Source: Micrococcales bacterium
Lineage (GTDB): Bacteria > Actinomycetota > Actinomycetes > Actinomycetales > Microbacteriaceae
DNA length: 60,342 nt
Direction of reading: 5' to 3'
NCBI GenBank assembly: GCA_024639965.1
Contig: JAHEGC010000002.1
Location: 29,555 to 89,896 of the forward strand
Shown here: in pieces, positions 50,614 through 60,342 of the stretch
Numbering within the stretch: the stretch's first letter is position 1
Layout of the letters: every line of letters starts with the position of its first letter
Notes under the pieces: model-generated
What the model was told of the DNA's origin: nothing
Databases searched by the model: none
What the model saw: only the letters and a program-made list of their open reading frames with translations
Made by a program: the position numbers and the translations under genes

Positions 50614-51714
50614 CTAAATGTCGACGTGAAAGATTTCCGCCACGGCGCGCGCTCGGTACGCCACGTCGGCAGCGTCGGCGCCCGTCGCGGTGACGTGCCC
50701 CACCTTGCGACCGGCACGAGGTTCCTTGCCGTAGTTGTGAATCTTGACGTCGGTGTAGGGGCCGAGTCGGGCGTACCGATCGACGTCCATCGCCCCGAAG
50801 ACGTTGATCATGACCGCCCACGGAGCGGTCGAAGCGGTCGACCCGAGCGGAAGGTCGGCGACGGCGCGGAGGTGTTGTTCAAACTGCGAGGTCACGCTCC
50901 CCTCGATCGTCACGTGACCCGAGTTGTGGGGGCGCATCGCTAGTTCGTTGATAAGGATGCGCTCGTCCGTCGTTTCGAATAGCTCGACCGCGAGAACTCC
51001 GGTCACCCCGAGACCCTCGGCGACCGTGCGACCGATCTCCGCGGCCACCACGTGCAACCGGTCGATAGAGGGAGCGGGCAGGACGACCTCGGAACACACG
51101 CCGTTCGCCTGGGTCGTCTCGACCACGGGCCACGCGGCAACATCGCCGCTGGGCCGTCGCGCAACAAGTTGGGCGAGTTCACGAACGAAGTCGACCTTCT
51201 CCTCGAGCAAGATCGGCCCGGCGGCCAGCCAGGCACTGACATCGCTCGGGTCAGTAATGATCGCCACACCCTTGCCGTCGTAACCACCGCGCGGCGTCTT
51301 GGCGACGGCGACGCCGCCGTTAGCCGCGAGGAACGCGGTGACGTCGTCAACGCTTTCGGCCTTCGCCCACACCGGTAGTGGCAATCCCAGGGCGTCGAGT
51401 TGTTCGCGCATGAGGAGTTTGTCTTGAGCCACGGCGAGCGCCGCCGGCCCCGGATGAACGGCAACGCCCGTCGCGACGAGCGCGTCAAGGACATCCTGGG
51501 GAACGTGTTCGTGGTCGAAGGTCACGATATCGACGCCGCGCGCGAACTCGAGAACCGTTTCGACGTCGCGGTAATCCCCAATCGCGGTCGCGCGGTCGCG
51601 GGCCGAAGAATCGGGGGTCTCCGCGAGTACACGAAGTTCGAGCCCCAGTTCGACGGCGGGGCCGATCATCATGCGGGCGAGTTGACCTCCACCGATGACA
51701 CCGATGACCTTCAC
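50614..51714 (-). CDS. purK: 5-(carboxyamino)imidazole ribonucleotide synthase
   Basis: VIGVIGGGQLARMMIGPAVELGLELRVLAE...VFGAMDVD...YGKEPRAGRKVGHVTATG; GTG start. Confidence 0.97.
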   Translation of the reverse strand: MKVIGVIGGGQLARMMIGPAVELGLELRVLAETPDSSARDRATAIGDYRDVETVLEFARGVDIVTFDHEHVPQDVLDALVATGVAVHPGPAALAVAQDKLLMREQLDALGLPLPVWAKAESVDDVTAFLAANGGVAVAKTPRGGYDGKGVAIITDPSDVSAWLAAGPILLEEKVDFVRELAQLVARRPSGDVAAWPVVETTQANGVCSEVVLPAPSIDRLHVVAAEIGRTVAEGLGVTGVLAVELFETTDERILINELAMRPHNSGHVTIEGSVTSQFEQHLRAVADLPLGSTASTAPWAVMINVFGAMDVDRYARLGPYTDVKIHNYGKEPRAGRKVGHVTATGADAADVAYRARAVAEIFHVDI

Positions 51715-51765
51715 GAGACTCCTCCGTTGCGGACGCTGACGAATTCCAGCCTATCCGCGTGTGTG

Positions 51766-52465
51766 TCAGCCCGCGTGGCGGAGGTGGGTGACGTCACCCG
51801 CGACGAGTTCGGTGACGAACCCCTCCGTTTCGACGAGAAGCGAACCGGTTTCGCCGAGTCCGACCGCAAGCCCGAGGATCGAACGGCCGTCGGGGAGCTC
51901 GACGAGAACCTCGCGGCCGATGGTGTCGAGCGCGCGCTCCAACTCTGCGTGTGTGGCGGGGGAATCCAGTCGCTCAAGCGCGTCGAGAACGGCGGTCACG
52001 AGCCGGTCAACGAGTTCCTCGGCGGTGATGAAAACCCCGGCCGTGACAAGACTGACGGGGGTTGACCCCTCCACTCCGACCGGAACCCCCGTGAGGTTGA
52101 TTCCGACGCCGATCCCGAATCGACCGTTGCCGAGACTTTCAACGAGAATCCCCGAAACCTTCGCTCCGTCGATGTGCAGATCGTTCGGCCACTTGATGGT
52201 CGGGTGTGCGTCGGCAATCACCCCGGCGAGCACCGACGCGGTGACGAGCGGTATTCGCGTGACGTGAACGGGTGACCCCAGCGATTCGGTGTCCACAACA
52301 ATCGTCAGTGCGACGCCTTCACCCGGATTCATCGACCAGGTGCGATCGTGGCGCCCGCGACCTGCGGTCTGTTCTGTCGTGGCAATGACATCACCGTGCT
52401 CGTAGAGTCCTTCGCGAGCGACCGCGTTGGTCGAAGCAACCGCCCCGACCCAGTGAGTCGTCACG
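51766..52465 (-). CDS. birA: Biotin-[acetyl-CoA-carboxylase] ligase
   Basis: STNAVAREG, TAGRGRHDRTW, IKWPNDLHIDGAKVSGILVE, GIGVGINLTG; GTG start in a GTGA overlap with the accE stop. Confidence 0.93.
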
Positions 52466-52688
52466 TCGTGGGATTCGACCACGAGGCGCGGTGGCGTCCC
52501 GCGTATCCAGCGGGAGCTCGGCGCGCGCGCGACCAATCATCCAAACGAACAGGCTTGTCGACCTCGCCACCCTCGCGGAGCATCCCCTCGATGACCGCCT
52601 TCGCCGCGGCGAGGTGCTCGGGGCTCGGGTTGCCGCCCTCGACGCGAATTAGGTCGAAGCGGTCGGCTTGGGTCGCGTCGTCCGACAT
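52461..52688 (-). CDS. Acyl-CoA carboxylase epsilon subunit
   Basis: FDLIRVEGGNPSPEHLAAAKAVIEGML...W between accD and birA. Confidence 0.88.
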   Translation of the reverse strand: MSDDATQADRFDLIRVEGGNPSPEHLAAAKAVIEGMLREGGEVDKPVRLDDWSRARRAPAGYAGRHRASWSNPTT

Positions 52689-54286
52689 CAGAGCGGGATG
52701 TTCCCGTGCTTCTTCGGCGGGTTCGACGCGCGCTTGGTGCCGAGGGCGCGAAGCGAACGGATGATCGCGATGCGCGTCATGTGGGGATATATGACGTTGT
52801 CGATCGCTCCACGCTCTGCGGCGAGGAAAGGGCTCGCCACCTTGAGTGTGTATTCATTGGCGAGCTTGGTGCGCAGAGCGGCGACGTCTTCGCCCTTCTC
52901 CTCTGCCTCCTTGAGCTCGGCACGGTTGAGAATGTTGACGGCTCCCTGACCACCCATCACCGCGAGTTCCGCGGTGGGCCACGCCATGTTGATGTCCGCA
53001 CCGAGGTGCTTGGACCCCATGACGATGTACGCACCGCCGTAGGCCTTGCGGGTGATGACGGTGATGAGCGGAACGGTCGCCTCGGAGTAGGCGTAGAGCA
53101 ACTTTGCACCGCGACGAATCACGCCCTGCCACTCCTGGTCGGTTCCGGGAAGATATCCAGGCACGTCGACGAGAGTGATGATGGGAAGGCCAAACGAGTC
53201 ACAAAAGCGCACGAATCGTGCCGCTTTTTCCCCCGCTTCGATGTTGAGCGTTCCCGCCATCTCCTTCGGCTGGTTCGCGATCACGCCGACGGGCTTGCCC
53301 TCAACGCGGGCAAAGCCGACAACGATGTTGGGGGCGAACAGCGGCTGGACCTCGAGGAACGAATCCTCGTCCACCGAACGCGCGATGACGTCGAGCATGT
53401 CGTACGGCTGGTTCGCGCTATCGGGGATGATTGTGTCGAGTTCCTTGTCGGCCTCGGTCGGAGTCTCCGAGACGACGGACGCATAGATGGGGTGCTCGGC
53501 GAGGTTGTTCTGCGGGAGATACGAGAGCACCGATCGGACGTAGTCAAACGCGTCGGGTTCGTCGCTCGCGAGATAGTGGGAAACTCCCGTGCGAACGGAG
53601 TGCGTCTCGGCGCCGCCGAGTTCCTCCATGCCCACGTCTTCACCCGTGACCGCCTTGATGACGTCGGGGCCGGTGACGAACATCTGGCTCGTCTTGTCGA
53701 CCATGACGACGAAGTCAGTGAGGGCGGGTGAATACACTGCTCCACCCGCGGCGGGGCCGCAGATGATGGAGATTTGGGGGATGACCCCGCTCGACTGGGT
53801 GTTGAGGCGGAAGATTTCGCCGTATCGACCGAGCGCCATGACGCCCTCTTGAATGCGGGCCCCACCCGAATCGAGGATTCCGATAAGCGGAACACCCGCT
53901 TTGAGCGCGTATTCCATGAGCTTGACGATCTTGGCGCCGGCGGCCTCGCCGAGCGAGCCTCCGAACACGGAGAAGTCCTGGCTGAAAATGGCGACCTCGC
54001 GGCCGTGAATCCGTCCGACACCGATGATGACGGAATCGCGATCGGGGCGGTTGCCCGAGTCGCCGAACGAGTCACCGCGCGAACGGACGAACTTGTCGAT
54101 TTCGGTGAAGCCCGTGCCGGGGTCGACGAGCTGCATGATGCGCGACATCGCCGAGTTCTTGCCCTTGGCCTTCTGCTTTTCGCCAGCGGCCTTCTGCGCC
54201 TCATCGAGCTTTTTGAGACGGCCCGCAAAGTCGGCGATTCGACCGGCGGTGGTCGACGCCTCGGGTGTGGTGGAGTCTTCAGTCAC
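52688..54286 (-). CDS. accD: Acyl/propionyl-CoA carboxylase beta subunit
   Basis: [89 protein letters not shown]. Confidence 0.96.
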   Translation of the reverse strand: MTEDSTTPEASTTAGRIADFAGRLKKLDEAQKAAGEKQKAKGKNSAMSRIMQLVDPGTGFTEIDKFVRSRGDSFGDSGNRPDRDSVIIGVGRIHGREVAIFSQDFSVFGGSLGEAAGAKIVKLMEYALKAGVPLIGILDSGGARIQEGVMALGRYGEIFRLNTQSSGVIPQISIICGPAAGGAVYSPALTDFVVMVDKTSQMFVTGPDVIKAVTGEDVGMEELGGAETHSVRTGVSHYLASDEPDAFDYVRSVLSYLPQNNLAEHPIYASVVSETPTEADKELDTIIPDSANQPYDMLDVIARSVDEDSFLEVQPLFAPNIVVGFARVEGKPVGVIANQPKEMAGTLNIEAGEKAARFVRFCDSFGLPIITLVDVPGYLPGTDQEWQGVIRRGAKLLYAYSEATVPLITVITRKAYGGAYIVMGSKHLGADINMAWPTAELAVMGGQGAVNILNRAELKEAEEKGEDVAALRTKLANEYTLKVASPFLAAERGAIDNVIYPHMTRIAIIRSLRALGTKRASNPPKKHGNIPL

Positions 54287-54332
54287 ACATTCACCTTAGC
54301 GAGAGTGGCCCTCCGACGGCACCTCGGCGACG

Positions 54333-55583
54333 TCATTCGCGAACGAGAACGCAGACGGTTTCGAGGTGGTGAGTGTGCGGGAACAGGTCGATCGCGCGCA
54401 TTCGAACGGGTCGATACCCGGCTGCCGCGGCGAACGCGATGTCTCGTGCCAACGCCACGGGGTCGCAGGCGATATAGATCATCTGGGCTGGGGCAAGTCG
54501 ACCAAGTGACGCCATGACCTCACGTCCTGCTCCCGAACGGGGAGGATCGAGCACGATCGTTGCCTCGCGAAGTCGCTGCTTCTCGGCGGGTGTCGCGCGG
54601 CGTTCGAGAGCGGGGAGCCAGCGCTCAACCTTTCCCGTTTCGGCAAAAGCTCCGACCCATTCGGCGAGGTTTTCACCGGCATGTTCGGTTGCACGTTCGA
54701 CCGATTCGACGGTGGTGACGCGCGTCGATGCCCCTCCGAGCTCGGCGAGCGCCGCAGCGAACAAGCCGACACCGCCGTAGAGGTCGAGGTTGAATGCGGT
54801 GGGGGCGAAGAGGGACTCGTCGACGAGGTCGCGGACCGTTGCGGTGAGTAGTTCCGCCGCGCCGCGGTGAACCTGCCAGAAACCGTTGTCGTCGAGGCGG
54901 AATTCGCGGTTGCCAACTCGTTCCCGAATGACCGTCGGCTTCTGATCCCCGATGACAAGGCGCGGGTCGCCCACCGTCGGATTGAGAACATCCACGACAC
55001 CGGCCATGCCGTAGTTCTCGCGAAGTGGGGCAACGGAGTTGACGCCCTCGGTCGCCAGCGGCAGAGAATCGACACTGATGACGCGGTGTGATCGACGGGC
55101 ACGCGGGCCGATTCGCCCCTCGTCGTCGACGTGAAGTCGGACGCGGGTTCGCCACCCGAGTCCGTTCAGCTCGTTGTCGCCCGGAACGGATTCGACGCGA
55201 CCAAGAAGCAACGAGATCGCCGAGTCGTCGAGTTTTCCGAAACGCACGAGAGCGTCACGAAGAATTTCGCGTTTGAGGTCGCGTTGGTGCGCGAGGGCGA
55301 TGTGTCCGAAGTCGGCGCCGCCCACCCGACTTCCGATGGGGCGATCGATCGACGCCTCCGCCCATACGTGCGGAACACGGTGCGGGCTCGCCTCGACAAC
55401 AGAAGTGGCATCGGCGCGCCAGAAGCTCGCCTTGGAGTCATCCGTGACCGTTGCGGCGACGGTCTCCCCGGGGAGCGCATCGCCGACGAAGACGACTCGA
55501 CCGTCGTATCGTCCGACCGCGACCCCACCGTGAGCCATACCGGTGAGCGTGATGTCGATATCGCGACCGAGCCATTCCCCCAT
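54333..55583 (-). CDS. TRAM-domain class I SAM-dependent RNA methyltransferase (TrmA/RumA family)
   Basis: TRAM DIDITLTGMAHGGVAVGRYDGRVVFVGDALPGETVAA; DLYGGVGLFAAALAELGG; DPPRSGAGREVMASLGRLAPAQMIYIACDPVALARDI. Confidence 0.9.
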   Translation of the reverse strand: MGEWLGRDIDITLTGMAHGGVAVGRYDGRVVFVGDALPGETVAATVTDDSKASFWRADATSVVEASPHRVPHVWAEASIDRPIGSRVGGADFGHIALAHQRDLKREILRDALVRFGKLDDSAISLLLGRVESVPGDNELNGLGWRTRVRLHVDDEGRIGPRARRSHRVISVDSLPLATEGVNSVAPLRENYGMAGVVDVLNPTVGDPRLVIGDQKPTVIRERVGNREFRLDDNGFWQVHRGAAELLTATVRDLVDESLFAPTAFNLDLYGGVGLFAAALAELGGASTRVTTVESVERATEHAGENLAEWVGAFAETGKVERWLPALERRATPAEKQRLREATIVLDPPRSGAGREVMASLGRLAPAQMIYIACDPVALARDIAFAAAAGYRPVRMRAIDLFPHTHHLETVCVLVRE

Positions 55584-55616
55584 ACGCCCAGCCTACGGTC
55601 CGAGTAGTGTCGGGAT

Positions 55617-56234
55617 GTGCGCCTCATCCTCGCCTCGACGTCTCCCGCTCGACTCGCGACCCTTCGCGCCGCGGGAATCGAACCGTCGACCTTCTCACCC
55701 GGTGTGGACGAGGATGCGGTGGTCGCCTCCCAGTCCCCCGCCAACGCGAGTGAGATGGTGCAACTGCTCGCTCGGGTCAAGGCGGAAGCGGTCGTCACCG
55801 ACCACGGATCGGCACTTGACGGGCTGGTACTCGGCGGCGATTCGGCGTTCGTCATCGACGGCATCATCCACGGCAAGCCCCACGACCCCGAGGTCGCCCG
55901 TGAACGGTGGCTCCGCCAGCGCGGGCGCACTGGCACGCTCTTTTCCGGTCATTGGCTCATTGACTGTCGTGGTGGCGTCACCGGTCGCGCGGTCGGAGTG
56001 GTCACCAGTGCCGAGGTTACTTTCGCGGATGTGACCGACACGGAAATCGATGCGTACATCGCCACGGGTGAACCACTCAAGGTCGCCGGTGCCTTCACGA
56101 TCGACTCCAAGGGAGGCGGATTCGTGCGTTCCATCGTCGGAGACCCGCACACTGTGGTCGGTCTCTCGCTCCCCGCACTGCGCGACCTCGTTCGCGAACT
56201 CGGTGTGGAGTGGACCGACCTCTGGAACCGCTGA
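55617..56234 (+). CDS. maf: Maf-family nucleotide pyrophosphatase
   Basis: RLILASTSPARLATLRAAGIEPSTFSPGVDEDAV...VLGGDSAFVIDGIIHGKPHDPEVARERWLRQRGRTGTLFSGHWLID. Confidence 0.94.
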   Translation: MRLILASTSPARLATLRAAGIEPSTFSPGVDEDAVVASQSPANASEMVQLLARVKAEAVVTDHGSALDGLVLGGDSAFVIDGIIHGKPHDPEVARERWLRQRGRTGTLFSGHWLIDCRGGVTGRAVGVVTSAEVTFADVTDTEIDAYIATGEPLKVAGAFTIDSKGGGFVRSIVGDPHTVVGLSLPALRDLVRELGVEWTDLWNR

Positions 56235-56276
56235 CCGTTACTGACACAGTCGAGTGCGACCAATAGGCTATGGGGC

Positions 56277-58046
56277 ATGGCTGAACGCATCACAAAGGTC
56301 CTCATCGCGAACCGAGGCGAAATCGCCGTTCGTGTCATCCGCGCCGCACGCGACGCCGGAATTGCGACCGTTGCGGTTTACGCAAACCAGGACATCAACG
56401 CTCAGCACGTCAAGCTCGCCGACGAAGCGATCAGCCTTGACGGTACGACGAGTGCCGAGACCTATCTCGTTATCCCCAAGATTCTCGCCGCAGCCAAACG
56501 CACCGGTGCCAACGCGATTCATCCCGGCTACGGCTTCCTCGCCGAGAACGCTGACTTCGCCCGCGCCGTTGCCGACGCGGGAATTATCTGGATTGGGCCG
56601 TCGCCGGAAGCGATCGAGCGACTCGGCGACAAAGTCAGCGCACGTCATGTCGCCGAGAAGGTGGGCGCACCGCTGGCTCCCGGAACGATCAACCCCGTCG
56701 AGAACGCGGACGAGGTTCTCACGTTCGTTGACGAGCACGGCCTCCCCGTCGCCATCAAGGCGGCGTTTGGTGGTGGCGGCCGCGGGCTCAAGGTCGCGCG
56801 CACGCGTGAGGAGATCCCCGAGCTGTTCGAATCGGCCACGCGCGAGGCCATCGCGGCGTTCGGTCGAGGCGAATGCTTCGTCGAAAAATACCTCGACAAG
56901 CCTCGTCACGTCGAGACTCAGTGTCTCGCCGACGCGAAGGGCAACGTCGTCGTCGTGTCGACCCGCGACTGCTCGCTTCAGCGTCGTCACCAAAAGCTTG
57001 TCGAGGAGGCACCCGCGCCCTTCGTCACCGAAAAGCAACGCGAACTCCTCTACACCGCATCGAAGAACATCCTCAAAGAGGTCGGCTACGTCGGTGCGGG
57101 AACCTGCGAGTTCCTTATCGGCGCCGACGGAACGATCACCTTCCTCGAGGTCAACACCCGACTCCAGGTCGAACACCCCGTCTCGGAAGAGGTCACGGGA
57201 CTCGACCTCGTACGCGAACAGTTCCGCATCGCCGAGGGTGGGCTCGTCGATTATCCGGACCCCGAAATTGTTGGACACTCGATCGAGTTCCGAATCAACG
57301 GAGAGGACGCCGGCTCGGGCTTCCGCCCCACTCCCGGTCCCGTCGTGTCGATGACGCTCCCCGGCGGTCCTGGCGTACGCGTCGATTCGGGGGTCGTCGC
57401 GGGCGACGTGATCTCGGGATCGTTCGACTCGCTTCTCGCCAAGCTCATCGTCACCGGCACCGACCGCAAGGACGCTCTCGCCAAGGCGAGGCGTGCTCTC
57501 GCCGAGTTCCAAGTCGTCGGCCTCCCCACCGTTCTCCCGTTTCACCGTCTCGTCGTGGACGACCCGGCGTTCGCTCCTGAGGGGGAAAAGGCCTTCTCGA
57601 TTTACACGAGTTGGATCGAAACCGAGTTCACGAACACGGTCGAACCGTTCGGCGGTGCGATCAACGCGCGCGACGCGGTCGACACCCGCCACGAGGTCGT
57701 CGTCGAGGTCGAAGGCAAGCGCCTCACCGTCTCCGTTCCCGACAGCATTCTGCCCACGTCGGCGCGGGCCCGTAAGCCGCTCGCTCCCGTCCGCTCCAAG
57801 ACCGCTCACGCGAGCGGTGGTGGCGGAAACGACGTCGCGTCGCCGATGCAAGCGACCATCGTCAAGGTCGAGGTGAAACCGGGTGACACGGTCGTCAAGG
57901 GCCAGACCGTCATCGTCCTCGAGGCGATGAAGATGGAGCAGTCAATCCCCTCACCGCGTGACGGAGTGGTCGCCAAGGTCAACGCCGAAATCGGCACGAC
58001 CATCAAGGCCGGCCACGTGTTGCTCTCGCTCGAGAAGCCCGAATAA
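56277..58046 (+). CDS. accA3: Acetyl/propionyl-CoA carboxylase alpha subunit (BC-BCCP)
   Basis: [35 protein letters not shown]...; C-terminal biotinylation motif [13 protein letters not shown]. Confidence 0.96.
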   Translation: MAERITKVLIANRGEIAVRVIRAARDAGIATVAVYANQDINAQHVKLADEAISLDGTTSAETYLVIPKILAAAKRTGANAIHPGYGFLAENADFARAVADAGIIWIGPSPEAIERLGDKVSARHVAEKVGAPLAPGTINPVENADEVLTFVDEHGLPVAIKAAFGGGGRGLKVARTREEIPELFESATREAIAAFGRGECFVEKYLDKPRHVETQCLADAKGNVVVVSTRDCSLQRRHQKLVEEAPAPFVTEKQRELLYTASKNILKEVGYVGAGTCEFLIGADGTITFLEVNTRLQVEHPVSEEVTGLDLVREQFRIAEGGLVDYPDPEIVGHSIEFRINGEDAGSGFRPTPGPVVSMTLPGGPGVRVDSGVVAGDVISGSFDSLLAKLIVTGTDRKDALAKARRALAEFQVVGLPTVLPFHRLVVDDPAFAPEGEKAFSIYTSWIETEFTNTVEPFGGAINARDAVDTRHEVVVEVEGKRLTVSVPDSILPTSARARKPLAPVRSKTAHASGGGGNDVASPMQATIVKVEVKPGDTVVKGQTVIVLEAMKMEQSIPSPRDGVVAKVNAEIGTTIKAGHVLLSLEKPE

Positions 58047-58049
58047 CGA

Positions 58050-59483
58050 CTACTTCTTCAGTAGGTGCATGCCCTTCGCGGTGTCGGCGATACCGCCCGC
58101 GAGTGATGGATAGACGGTCCACGACCGCGCGATCTGGTCGACGGTGTGGCGGTGTTCCATGGCGAACGACAGGAGATTGATGAGTTCGCTCGCACGCGGT
58201 GAAACGATGACACCGCCGAGCAGGATTCCGCTCTCGGGCTGCGCGATGAGTTTGATGAACCCGTCCGTGGTTCCCTGCATCTTGGCCCGAGGGTTACCGA
58301 CGAGATCGAGCTTGTGGACGATGCCGTTCACCGCACCCGTGACGACGTCGTTCTCGGTGTATCCGACGGTCGCAATTTCGGGCGAGGTGAAGATGTTCGA
58401 ACAGACGAGTCGGGTGTCGAGGGGCTTGGCGAAATCGCCGAGTGCGTGGAACACCGCCGTGCGCCCCTGATGCGACGCGACGCTCGCGAGCGGGAGGGCG
58501 TCGGAACAGTCGCCGACTGCATAGATGTTGCTCGCCGAGGTGCGGGCGACCTTGTTGACCACGATGTGGCCCGATTCGCTCGTCACGACCCCCGCCGATT
58601 CGAGGCCGATGGTCGCGGTGTTGGGGATGGACCCGACGGCGATGAGACAGTGCGAACCCTCGAGGGTCGAGCCGTCCCCGAGGGTGACGACGACACCGAT
58701 GTCGTTCGCGACGACGGATTCGGCTCGGGCCTTCGACTTGAGGGTCATTCCGCGGCGAGCGAAGACGTCCTCGAGCACCTGGGCGGCATCCTTGTCCTCA
58801 CCGGGGAGAACGCGATCGCGGCTTGACACGAGCGTGACGGTTGCCCCGAGGTTGGTGTACGCCGAGGCGAACTCGGCGCCCGTGACACCCGACCCGATGA
58901 CGATGAGGTGCTCGGGCACCTCGGTGAGGTTGTAGAGCTGCGTCCAAGTCAGAATTCGTTTGCCGTCGGGCTCGGCGGTGGGCAGAGTGCGCGGGCGCGC
59001 ACCGACCGCGACGATGACGGTGTCAGCGTCGAATGAGTCGATGTCGGTGTTGGCCGCCACATCGTGTGCGATGACACGGTGGGGTCCATCGAATCGGCCT
59101 TCCCCTTCGATGACGGTGACGCCGGCCGATTCGAGAGTCGCCCGCATGTCGGCCGAGGTCGACTTGGCGAGACGCACGAGCCGTTCGTTCACTTCGGCGA
59201 GGTTGACCGAGACGTGGGGGCGCTCGGTGACGGAGCCGTCGTCGTTGACGAGGTGCACCCCGAGGTCGGCTGCTTCGCCGACCGCGACGGCGGCGTCGGC
59301 GGTGGCGATGAGAGTCTTCGACGGAACCACGTCGGTGAGTACCGCGCTCCCGCCCACACCCGCGCGTTCGATGAGAACCGTGCGTGCACCGAGTTGAGCG
59401 GCAGCGAGCGCCGCGTCATATCCGCCGGGTCCACCGCCGATTACGACGACGCGGTGAGGGGCAATGCTGGGGGAATCCGTCAT
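58050..59483 (-). CDS. NAD(P)H-quinone dehydrogenase (flavoprotein disulfide reductase, LpdA-like)
   Basis: RVVVIGGGPGGYDAALAAAQLGARTVLIERAGVGGSAVLTDVVPSKTLI: 'GGSAVLTDVVPSK' lacks the CxxxxC redox pair, as in Rv3303c-type proteins. Confidence 0.92.
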   Translation of the reverse strand: MTDSPSIAPHRVVVIGGGPGGYDAALAAAQLGARTVLIERAGVGGSAVLTDVVPSKTLIATADAAVAVGEAADLGVHLVNDDGSVTERPHVSVNLAEVNERLVRLAKSTSADMRATLESAGVTVIEGEGRFDGPHRVIAHDVAANTDIDSFDADTVIVAVGARPRTLPTAEPDGKRILTWTQLYNLTEVPEHLIVIGSGVTGAEFASAYTNLGATVTLVSSRDRVLPGEDKDAAQVLEDVFARRGMTLKSKARAESVVANDIGVVVTLGDGSTLEGSHCLIAVGSIPNTATIGLESAGVVTSESGHIVVNKVARTSASNIYAVGDCSDALPLASVASHQGRTAVFHALGDFAKPLDTRLVCSNIFTSPEIATVGYTENDVVTGAVNGIVHKLDLVGNPRAKMQGTTDGFIKLIAQPESGILLGGVIVSPRASELINLLSFAMEHRHTVDQIARSWTVYPSLAGGIADTAKGMHLLKK

Positions 59484-59556
59484 TCCGACATTCTCCCAGA
59501 CGAGCGCCGCTCGAATTGCGGATAGCGGAAAAATCGACCAAGCCTAGAATGGGGAA

Positions 59557-60342
59557 ATGGCGCAGAGCAGCGGACACCCCCTTGACGATCGTTCGGTAGA
59601 CCCCAAGGAGGTCGCGCGCGAAGCGGCGAATCAAATCGCCAAAAAAACGGGCGTCACCCGGCACGACATAGCGTTGACGCTGGGCAGCGGTTGGGGCAAG
59701 GCCGCCGACCTCATCGGCGAAACCGTCGCCGAATTCCCCGCGACCGAGATCATTGGTTTCTCGAAGCCCGCCGTAGAAGGTCACGTCGGAACAATCCGAT
59801 CGATACGCACCGCCTCGGGTGCTCACGCCCTGATCATCGGAGCGCGCACGCACTTCTATGAGGATCACGGCGTTCGCCGAGTCGTGCACTCGGTTCGCAC
59901 GGCCGCCGCCGCCGGCGCGAAGATCATGGTGCTCACCAATGGGGCAGGCGGGCTCAAGGAATCGTGGGGCCCGGGCACGCCCGTGCTCATCTCGGACCAC
60001 ATAAACCTCACCGCGTCGTCGCCGCTGGAGGGCGCAACCTTCATCGACCTCACCGACCTGTACTCGCAGCGTCTCCGCGACATCGCGCGCAGCGTGAAGC
60101 CCAACCTCGACGAGGGCGTGTATGTGCAATTCCGCGGACCGCACTACGAGACGCCGGCCGAGGTTCAGATGGCGGGACGCATGGGTGGGCACATCGTCGG
60201 AATGTCAACAGCGCTCGAAGCGATCGCGGCGCGCGAGGCGGGAATGGAAGTTCTCGGGCTCTCCCTCATCACCAACCTCGCTGCCGGACTCGGCGACCCC
60301 CTCAGCCATGCCGAGGTCATCGCTGCGGGAAAGGACGCCGAA
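59557..60342 (+). CDS. Purine nucleoside phosphorylase, truncated by window end
   Basis: LTLGSGWGKAADLI...KPAVEGHVGTIRS...LIIGARTHFYEDHGVRRVVHSVRTAAAAGAKIMVLTNGAGGL...FRGPHYETPAEVQM. Confidence 0.95.
   Translation, partial: MAQSSGHPLDDRSVDPKEVAREAANQIAKKTGVTRHDIALTLGSGWGKAADLIGETVAEFPATEIIGFSKPAVEGHVGTIRSIRTASGAHALIIGARTHFYEDHGVRRVVHSVRTAAAAGAKIMVLTNGAGGLKESWGPGTPVLISDHINLTASSPLEGATFIDLTDLYSQRLRDIARSVKPNLDEGVYVQFRGPHYETPAEVQMAGRMGGHIVGMSTALEAIAAREAGMEVLGLSLITNLAAGLGDPLSHAEVIAAGKDAE

Noticed and set aside
56268-57851. 527-aa antisense ORF on - strand opposite accA3
   Set aside because: Arg/Asp/Gly-rich low-plausibility protein with no recognisable motif; mirrors a strongly supported biotin carboxylase on the + strand; long antisense ORFs are expected at this GC and codon bias.
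58050-59483. Lpd-like protein lacking the CxxxxC redox pair as an unusual enzyme
   Set aside because: This matches the known NAD(P)H-quinone dehydrogenase subgroup (Rv3303c-like), not a new variant.

Overview
The window is a gene-dense, high-GC chromosomal segment from an actinobacterium. Its gene content looks Microbacteriaceae-like, which is an inference. I assign about 60 CDSs, one tRNA-Lys and several terminators or promoters. No rRNA, CRISPR array, IS element or prophage was seen. From about 18.2 kb to the end, gene content and broad order resemble the conserved core block I recall from M. tuberculosis Rv3219-Rv3307: whiB1, pdtaS, Rv3235-like, secA, hpf, comF, lpqB-mtrB-mtrA, manB, DUF3499, DUF5719, whiB2, manA, rml/wbbL genes, LCP, purE/purK, birA-accE-accD, maf, accA3, lpd, pnp. 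The first 18 kb is more accessory: ilvB/ilvD, LysE, an XRE-cupin/ADH/permease module, a secreted arylsulfotransferase-like protein, padR-HAAS, an RTX plus beta-propeller secreted protein, a Phd/RelE-type toxin-antitoxin pair, bcp, a VIT-family protein and an Orn/Lys/Arg decarboxylase-like protein. I found no single clearly new multi-gene system. The signals most worth a second look are: (1) a TANNNT hexamer 6-7 nt upstream of 17 start codons, implying widespread leaderless transcripts; (2) a perfect 22-bp palindrome abutting the antitoxin start codon, inside a TTGACC-N17-TACAAT leaderless promoter; (3) an orphan CpaE/SAF/HTH locus with an atypical Walker A; (4) the padR-HAAS // RTX-propeller divergent locus with tandem 17-bp-spaced repeats; (5) a lysine/alanine-rich histone-like protein with a SAP/Rho-N-like tail. 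All family names come from reading the translations; no database search was run.
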